Shown: one piece after another, positions 58,965-64,000 of the stretch | How the letters are laid out: every line of letters begins with the position of its first letter | Position numbering within the stretch: position 1 is the first letter of the stretch | Assembly: GCA_934292805.1 (NCBI GenBank) | Contig: CAKQXQ010000002.1 | Coordinates: 1-64,000, forward strand | DNA from: an uncultured Roseburia sp. | Lineage (GTDB): Bacteria > Bacillota > Clostridia > Lachnospirales > Lachnospiraceae | DNA: 64,000 nucleotides | Direction: 5' to 3' | Position numbers and translations under genes: made by a program | The notes under the pieces: generated by a model | Database searches by the model: none | What the model was told of the DNA's origin: nothing | What the model saw: only the letters and a program-made list of their open reading frames with translations

Positions 58965-60809
58965 TTGAACAGTAGAAAGAACACCTACAGAGGCCTGATT
59001 GTTTATGCACTGCTTATTGTGGTACTGATCGGAATATGGACATTCCGGGATGGGGCAATTGGAACGGCATCTTATACAAGAGAGGCGTTTGAGCAGGATT
59101 TAAAAGCAGGAGATGTGACATCTATCGACATTGTGCAGAACAGAGAGGTTCCGACAGGAAGCGTGAATGTAATACTTTCGGATGACACACGCAAGTCACT
59201 CGTGGTTTCTGATGTCAATGAGATCATAAAATATCTTCAGGAGAATGAAGTTACAGACTATACAATAGAGAATGTGCCGGCAGAGAACTGGATTCTTGTA
59301 ATCCTTCCATATGTGATCATTGCTGTGGTCATGATTCTGTTTTTCCTGATGATGAACAGTCAGATGGCTGCCAGTGCCGGAAGTGGCGGCAGCAAGATGA
59401 TGAACTTTGGCAAGAGCCGCGCAAAGATGGTCAGCGGTGATGCAAAGAAAGTAACATTTGCGAATGTTGCGGGACTGAAAGAAGAAAAAGAAGAGCTGGA
59501 AGAAATCGTGGATTTCCTGCGTGCACCGCAGAAATACACAGCACTTGGAGCCAGAATCCCGAAGGGAGTTCTTCTGGTAGGACCTCCGGGAACCGGTAAG
59601 ACACTTCTTGCGAAAGCAATCGCAGGGGAGGCAGGAGTACCGTTTTTCAGTATTTCCGGTTCGGATTTTGTTGAGATGTTTGTCGGAGTTGGTGCATCAC
59701 GTGTCAGGGATTTATTTGAAGATGCGAAGAAAAATGCACCGTGTATCGTGTTTATCGATGAGATCGATGCTGTGGCAAGACGTCGTGGTGCCGGTATGGG
59801 CGGCGGACATGATGAGAGAGAACAGACATTAAACCAGATGCTTGTTGAGATGGATGGTTTTGGTGTGAATGAAGGAATTATCGTCATGGCAGCAACGAAC
59901 CGTGTGGATATTTTAGATCCGGCCATTTTGCGTCCGGGACGTTTTGACAGAAAAGTCCATGTAGGCCGTCCGGATGTCGGTGGAAGAGAAGAGATCCTTT
60001 TGGTTCATGCCAAGAACAAACCGCTTGGGGATGATGTTGACTTAAAGCAGATTGCCCAGACAACAGCCGGATTTACAGGCGCCGATCTTGAGAATCTTCT
60101 GAATGAAGCTGCGATCATTGCAGCAGGTGCAAACCGTGCCTACATTATACAGGATGATATTAAGAAATCCTTCGTGAAAGTCGGAATCGGAGCAGAGAAG
60201 AAGAGCCGTATCATCTCGGAGAAGGAGAAGCGTGTGACCGCATTCCATGAAGCAGGTCATGCAATTCTTTTCCATGTTCTGCCGGATGTGGGACCGGTTT
60301 ATTCCGTATCGATCATTCCGACCGGAGCAGGAGCAGCAGGATATACTATGCCGCTTCCGGAGAAAGACGAAATGTTTAACACAAAGGGCAAGATGCTTCA
60401 GGATATTACAGTATCGCTTGGTGGACGTGTGGCAGAAGAGCTTGTGTTTGATGACATTACAACAGGAGCTTCGCAGGATATCAAGCAGGCAACAAAGATG
60501 GCAAAAGCCATGGTAACACGATACGGAATGTCTGAAAATATCGGTCTGATCTGTTATGATAACGATGATGATGAGGTATTCATCGGAAGAGATCTTGCAC
60601 ATACAAGAGGTTACGGAGAAGATGTGGCATCTGCCATTGACCAGGAAGTAAAACGCATCATTGATGAGTGTTATGCAAATGCAAGACAGATCATACAGAA
60701 GAATCGCAGCGTGTTAGATGCCTGTGCAGAGCTTTTACTGGAAAAAGAAAAGATTAGTCAGCAGGAATTTGAAGCACTGTTTGAGAAAGAGGATTCCGAA
60801 ATTCATTGA
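58965..60809 (+). CDS. ftsH: ATP-dependent membrane metalloprotease FtsH
   Basis: 614 residues. Two membrane helices (residues ~8-24 and ~108-128) flank a short extracytoplasmic domain. The AAA domain has Walker A GPPGTGKT and the SRH (LDPAILRPGRFDRK), and the protease site is HEAGHAIL. It degrades membrane and regulatory proteins. TTG 58965 is the start, with GAGGAG 7 bases upstream. Confidence 0.96.
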   Translation: MNSRKNTYRGLIVYALLIVVLIGIWTFRDGAIGTASYTREAFEQDLKAGDVTSIDIVQNREVPTGSVNVILSDDTRKSLVVSDVNEIIKYLQENEVTDYTIENVPAENWILVILPYVIIAVVMILFFLMMNSQMAASAGSGGSKMMNFGKSRAKMVSGDAKKVTFANVAGLKEEKEELEEIVDFLRAPQKYTALGARIPKGVLLVGPPGTGKTLLAKAIAGEAGVPFFSISGSDFVEMFVGVGASRVRDLFEDAKKNAPCIVFIDEIDAVARRRGAGMGGGHDEREQTLNQMLVEMDGFGVNEGIIVMAATNRVDILDPAILRPGRFDRKVHVGRPDVGGREEILLVHAKNKPLGDDVDLKQIAQTTAGFTGADLENLLNEAAIIAAGANRAYIIQDDIKKSFVKVGIGAEKKSRIISEKEKRVTAFHEAGHAILFHVLPDVGPVYSVSIIPTGAGAAGYTMPLPEKDEMFNTKGKMLQDITVSLGGRVAEELVFDDITTGASQDIKQATKMAKAMVTRYGMSENIGLICYDNDDDEVFIGRDLAHTRGYGEDVASAIDQEVKRIIDECYANARQIIQKNRSVLDACAELLLEKEKISQQEFEALFEKEDSEIH

Positions 60810-60967
60810 TCGAATGAAAGAAAATCTCAAATAGAATGAAAACAGAAGGATAATGCAAAGAGGGGTAGGTTTTGTGCAGATTTCATCTGATTTTCGAAAG
60901 AACAGGAAAAATCAACTATACAAAATGTACAAAAAAATAATTGAAATTTTGTAAGGTTTGTGCACAC

Positions 60968-61095
60968 TTGTTTTGGAAATCATGATACTATAATAACCGT
61001 AAAAACCCCCCAATACATTATATATAGTTTTTGCTATACCCCATAGTAAAAATACCTTCTCCTAAAGGACAGCTGATCGACAGGCTGTCCTTTTT
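60968..61095 (+). other. Possible short transcript or leader before the phosphopantetheinyl transferase
   Basis: TATAAT (60989-60994) has a weak upstream TTGTTT at only 15 bases. About 70 bases on, a 10-bp stem AAAGGACAGC (61064-61073) / GCTGTCCTTT (61084-61093) with a T run to 61095 forms a terminator 25 bases before the next ATG. A leader attenuator, an ~100-nt RNA or simply the terminator of ftsH would all fit. Confidence 0.55.
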
Positions 61096-61119
61096 ACTTT
61101 GTCTTGAAACAGGAGTAAG

Positions 61120-61809
61120 ATGGAAAGAAAGAGAAGATATCAGGCAGTAATCTATATACTTGATCTTGACAACTGGGAATACGATGAGAAAAAGCTGACC
61201 GGGTGGATCGCACCTTATTATGCAAAAAGATACAGGCAGTTAGCAGGGAAAAAAGCAGCGGCCGAAGAACTTGCATCCGGTTATCTGCTGGCAGAGTATC
61301 TCGGTATACAAAAAGATGATGAGATCACAAGAAATAAGCACGGAAAGCCATACCTTGTTTCCGGCCGGCAGTTTTTTAATCTGTCGCATAACGGACGCTA
61401 TGCAGTGCTTGCAGTGTCAGACTGCGAGATCGGAGTGGATATCCAGAAGATCAGGCGTTACCATGAGGCAACTGCAAAGAGGATTCTTGATCCAAAGCAG
61501 AGGGAAGAGCTTGAGCTATATGATGAACAGAGGAAGAACGAGGTGTTTTCCAGAGAATGGAGCAGGATTGAGGCGGTGTTAAAGCTCCGGGGAACCGGAT
61601 TCGGGGAAGAATGGGACCGGACAGTGTTAAAAGAATGCAGGATAGATACAAGACGCCTGGGAGCGTATTATCTTAGCCTGGCAGCAAAAGAAGAAGTGGA
61701 AGTAGATATAAGATGCGTAAACGGTACAGGCAGGAGGAAGAACCTCTGTCAGATGGTACCAGATGAAGGAGTACTGGATGATGAAAAGGATCCGTCCGGA
61801 TTATTATGA
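61120..61809 (+). CDS. 4'-phosphopantetheinyl transferase, Sfp family
   Basis: 229 residues. Motifs are GKPYLVSGRQFFNLSHNG, IGVDIQKIR (metal-binding aspartate) and FSREWSRIEAVLKLRGTGF. In the last, the usual lysine before glutamate (WxxKE) is isoleucine, but the glutamate is kept. It attaches phosphopantetheine to a carrier protein, of which none is nearby. ATG 61120 follows AGGAG by 5 bases. The C-terminal 30 bases overlap the FliB-like gene. Confidence 0.88.
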   Translation: MERKRRYQAVIYILDLDNWEYDEKKLTGWIAPYYAKRYRQLAGKKAAAEELASGYLLAEYLGIQKDDEITRNKHGKPYLVSGRQFFNLSHNGRYAVLAVSDCEIGVDIQKIRRYHEATAKRILDPKQREELELYDEQRKNEVFSREWSRIEAVLKLRGTGFGEEWDRTVLKECRIDTRRLGAYYLSLAAKEEVEVDIRCVNGTGRRKNLCQMVPDEGVLDDEKDPSGLL

Positions 61810-62926
61810 AAAATTTCAGTGTATTGCCGGTCTGTGCAGCATTACATGCTGCCAGGAATGGAAGATCGCAGTAGATGCGGATACGAACCGGAAATGGAAG
61901 AAGCTGCTGCCGCCGCAGGATGTAGTGCCTCTGAAGAAAAATCTGAGTGCTTACACAACGAATAAAAATGGTGGACGTGTGATAGAACTGACAGAAGATC
62001 ACAAATGTCCATTTTTAAATAAAAATAAATTATGTAAACTGGTTACAGCATATGGGGACAGGGTACTCTCTGAGACATGTGCCGTGTTTCCGAGAGAAGT
62101 ACACCGTTTTTCGGAATGGGAAGAAGAGACACTTATGCCATGCTGTCCGGCGGTGATCGATCTTCTCCGGAAGGAAGAGGAGAGCCATATCCGGATGGAA
62201 AGATGGACAGCAGCCGATGAATTTGAACAGATCTGTGTGATGATCAGGAATCATATCGCAGATCTTTTCTCGGAAGAAGATAAGAGTGTGGAAGAAATAC
62301 TGCTTTGTGCATTTTATATATTAAGCGAGTTACACCGGAGAAAAGAAACACTTACACCGGAGATTGTGAAAGAGTATTTTTGTGATGAAAGCAGAGAGCA
62401 GCTGGTTCAGGCAATAAGAGAACTTGCAGCCGATCCGGCAGGAACGATGGAAGAGCAGAACGAATTGTTACAGGATCTGGCGGTGAATTACAGGAAAGAG
62501 GGACTGTATCAAAACTATCTGGATCCTGTGATCGATGCCGCAGAGGAATTATCGGAACATTATGAGGATCTGGATCTGCCTCGTCTGTCTGACGCGTTTG
62601 CAGCGGAGTTTGACAGATACGAACCGCTTATGAAGAAGTTTTTAAAGAACGAAATGCTGTCAGACCTGTTTCCACCGGATGGTGACATAGAAAGCATGAT
62701 GGTTCATTTTCAATGGATCGCCATGGAATATGCAGTGATCCGTCACAGTATTTTCTTACAGTGGTATCAGTCGGGAAAAGGGGAGATACCTTACGAACTG
62801 GTCAGGGATTATATTGTGGTGATCTGCCGCATGACAGGATATGAAGAAGAAGATATTTATGAATATCTGGAGAATAGTTTTGAAAGTCTGATCTGGGACT
62901 TTGGATACCTTGCTTTGATCGTCTGA
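61778..62926 (+). CDS. FliB-like lysine-N-methylase family protein
   Basis: 382 residues. Cysteine-rich N-terminus: CIAGLCSITCCQEW near residue 15, then CPFLNKNKLCKL, SETCAVFPREV and MPCCPAV, as in FliB and YkgJ-like iron-sulfur proteins. FliB methylates flagellin lysines. No flagellar gene is in the window, so the substrate may be another protein. ATG 61778 has AAGGAG 6 bases upstream; ATG 61781 is also possible. It begins inside the phosphopantetheinyl transferase gene, so translation is coupled. Confidence 0.82.
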   Translation: MMKRIRPDYYEKFQCIAGLCSITCCQEWKIAVDADTNRKWKKLLPPQDVVPLKKNLSAYTTNKNGGRVIELTEDHKCPFLNKNKLCKLVTAYGDRVLSETCAVFPREVHRFSEWEEETLMPCCPAVIDLLRKEEESHIRMERWTAADEFEQICVMIRNHIADLFSEEDKSVEEILLCAFYILSELHRRKETLTPEIVKEYFCDESREQLVQAIRELAADPAGTMEEQNELLQDLAVNYRKEGLYQNYLDPVIDAAEELSEHYEDLDLPRLSDAFAAEFDRYEPLMKKFLKNEMLSDLFPPDGDIESMMVHFQWIAMEYAVIRHSIFLQWYQSGKGEIPYELVRDYIVVICRMTGYEEEDIYEYLENSFESLIWDFGYLALIV

Positions 62927-62977
62927 AGAAGACAATCAGAAAACAGATATGAGACAGATTACAGAAGGAGAGAACCT

Positions 62978-64000
62978 ATGAATCAGGAAAATCATAAGAT
63001 ACAGGAAGAACCGCATAAAAGAAGAGTCCGGTATAAAGGAAAGTATCCGAAGAATTTTAAAGAGAAATATAAGGAACTGAACCCGGAGAAATACAAAGAT
63101 ACCATTGAAAAAGTAATACAGAAGGGCAGCACACCGGCCGGAATGCATATTTCTATCATGGTAAAAGAAATCATTGATTTTCTGGATATCAAGCCGGGAG
63201 AGACAGGGTTTGACGCAACACTCGGGTATGGCGGACATACAAGAGCAATGATGGAATGTCTGAAAGGACAGGGACACATGTATGCAACCGATGTGGATCC
63301 GATCGAGTCTGCCAAGACAAAAAAACGTCTCGAAGAAGCGGGATTCGGAGAAGATATTTTGACGATCAAGCTTCAGAATTTCTGTACGATCGATGAGATC
63401 GCAAAGGAAGCGGGAGGATTTGATTTTGTGCTTGCAGATTTGGGTGTTTCCTCCATGCAGATCGATAATCCGGACAGAGGATTTTCCTTCAAGGTAGACG
63501 GACCGCTGGATCTGCGCCTGAATCCGGAGAAAGGGATCAGTGCGGCGGAGCGTCTGGCACAGATTGATGAGGAAGAGCTTGCCGGTATGCTCTGGGAGAA
63601 TTCAGACGAGCCATATGCGACCGAGCTGGCACATGCAATCGTGACAGAGATCCACCGTGGAAGACCAATCGATACAACGACAAGACTCAGGGAAGTGATC
63701 GAATCGGTATTAAGCTTTCTGCCGGAAAAAGAACGCAAAGATGTCGTGAAGAAAACATGCCAGAGAACATTCCAGGCACTCCGCATTGATGTAAACAACG
63801 AATTCGAAGTGTTATATGAATTTATGGAGAAGCTTCCGGGAGCATTAAAGCCAGGCGGACGTGCAGCAATTTTAACATTTCATTCAGGGGAAGATAAGTT
63901 AGTCAAAAAAGCGTTAAAGCAAGGCTATAAGGACGGGATTTATTCTGATTTTTCAAAGGATGTTATAAGACCTTCCGCAGAGGAATGTGCAAGAAACGGA
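62978..64000 (+). CDS. rsmH: 16S rRNA (cytosine-N4)-methyltransferase RsmH, 3' end outside the window
   Basis: At least 341 residues, open at the window edge. A basic N-terminal extension of ~48 residues precedes the family start (HISIMVKEIIDFLDIKPGE). SAM motif FDATLGYGGHTRAMME and the RsmH signature VLADLGVSSMQIDNPDRGFS with LDLRLNP follow; KTCQRTFQALRI is also typical. It methylates C1402 of 16S rRNA. ATG 62978 has AAGGAG 7 bases upstream. The extension is unlike most RsmH and suggests the RsmH2-like clostridial form. Confidence 0.9.
   Translation, partial: MNQENHKIQEEPHKRRVRYKGKYPKNFKEKYKELNPEKYKDTIEKVIQKGSTPAGMHISIMVKEIIDFLDIKPGETGFDATLGYGGHTRAMMECLKGQGHMYATDVDPIESAKTKKRLEEAGFGEDILTIKLQNFCTIDEIAKEAGGFDFVLADLGVSSMQIDNPDRGFSFKVDGPLDLRLNPEKGISAAERLAQIDEEELAGMLWENSDEPYATELAHAIVTEIHRGRPIDTTTRLREVIESVLSFLPEKERKDVVKKTCQRTFQALRIDVNNEFEVLYEFMEKLPGALKPGGRAAILTFHSGEDKLVKKALKQGYKDGIYSDFSKDVIRPSAEECARNG

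Noticed and set aside
60853..60954. 33-codon frame after ftsH
   Set aside because: AAGGA lies only two bases from the ATG, and the basic product has no recognisable features.
1..64000. CRISPR arrays, rRNA operons, prophage or complete insertion sequences
   Set aside because: No regularly spaced repeats, rRNA sequence, phage structural genes or transposase frames were recognised on either strand.

Overview
The window looks like the chromosome of a spore-forming, low-to-moderate GC Firmicute of the Lachnospiraceae type. This is inferred from spoVG, spoIIE, yabP/yabQ and cotS-like genes, LTA synthase, consensus sigma-A promoters, AGGAGG ribosome binding sites, an S-box upstream of metK, and a gene order close to two Bacillus subtilis blocks: spoVG-glmU-pth-mfd and rqcP(yabO)-yabP-yabQ-divIC-spoIIE-tilS-hpt-ftsH. 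No ribosomal RNA, CRISPR array, prophage or intact insertion sequence was seen.

Layout. 0-10.5 kb: the end of a leucine tRNA, a SulP anion transporter (minus strand), an IscR-type regulator, a 2-isopropylmalate synthase fused to an AraC-type DNA-binding domain, a membrane protein coupled to a YjbR-alkyltransferase fusion, the iscS-iscU pair, signal peptidase I and a cation diffusion facilitator. 10.5-18.5 kb: a chromate-transporter remnant with an unknown gene, LTA synthase, a His-rich CsoR-family repressor, a zinc-ribbon membrane protein, L-serine dehydratase sdaAB-sdaAA, a 200-bp nested palindrome and a metallo-beta-lactamase-fold hydrolase. 18.8-25.6 kb: rlmD, then a mosaic, AT-rich accessory stretch holding an Rrf2 regulator divergent from an EEP-fold nuclease, a small unknown protein, a GNAT, a truncated RhuM gene, a methyltransferase and small gene fragments. 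25.6-30.7 kb, all minus strand: prs, a DnaC/DnaI-like helicase loader, dnaD and murC, with five perfect DnaA boxes between dnaD and murC.

30.9-64 kb is almost all plus strand and core: glgC-glgD, spoVG, a GlmU lacking its acetyltransferase half, pth, mfd, a PrsA-like foldase, shikimate kinase, an M23 peptidase, murA, SAM riboswitch-metK, a two-component system, a pseudouridine synthase, cca, a CotS-like kinase fold, pgcA, the HU-to-ftsH sporulation/division block, a phosphopantetheinyl transferase coupled to a FliB-like protein, and rsmH running off the end.

The most unusual items are the LeuA-AraC fusion (an enzyme with a leucine-sensing domain fused to a transcription-factor domain, behind an attenuator-like leader), the DnaA-box cluster upstream of the helicase-loader genes, the spoIIE promoter with 21-bp -35/-10 spacing and Spo0A-box-like sites, and the 200-bp nested palindrome.
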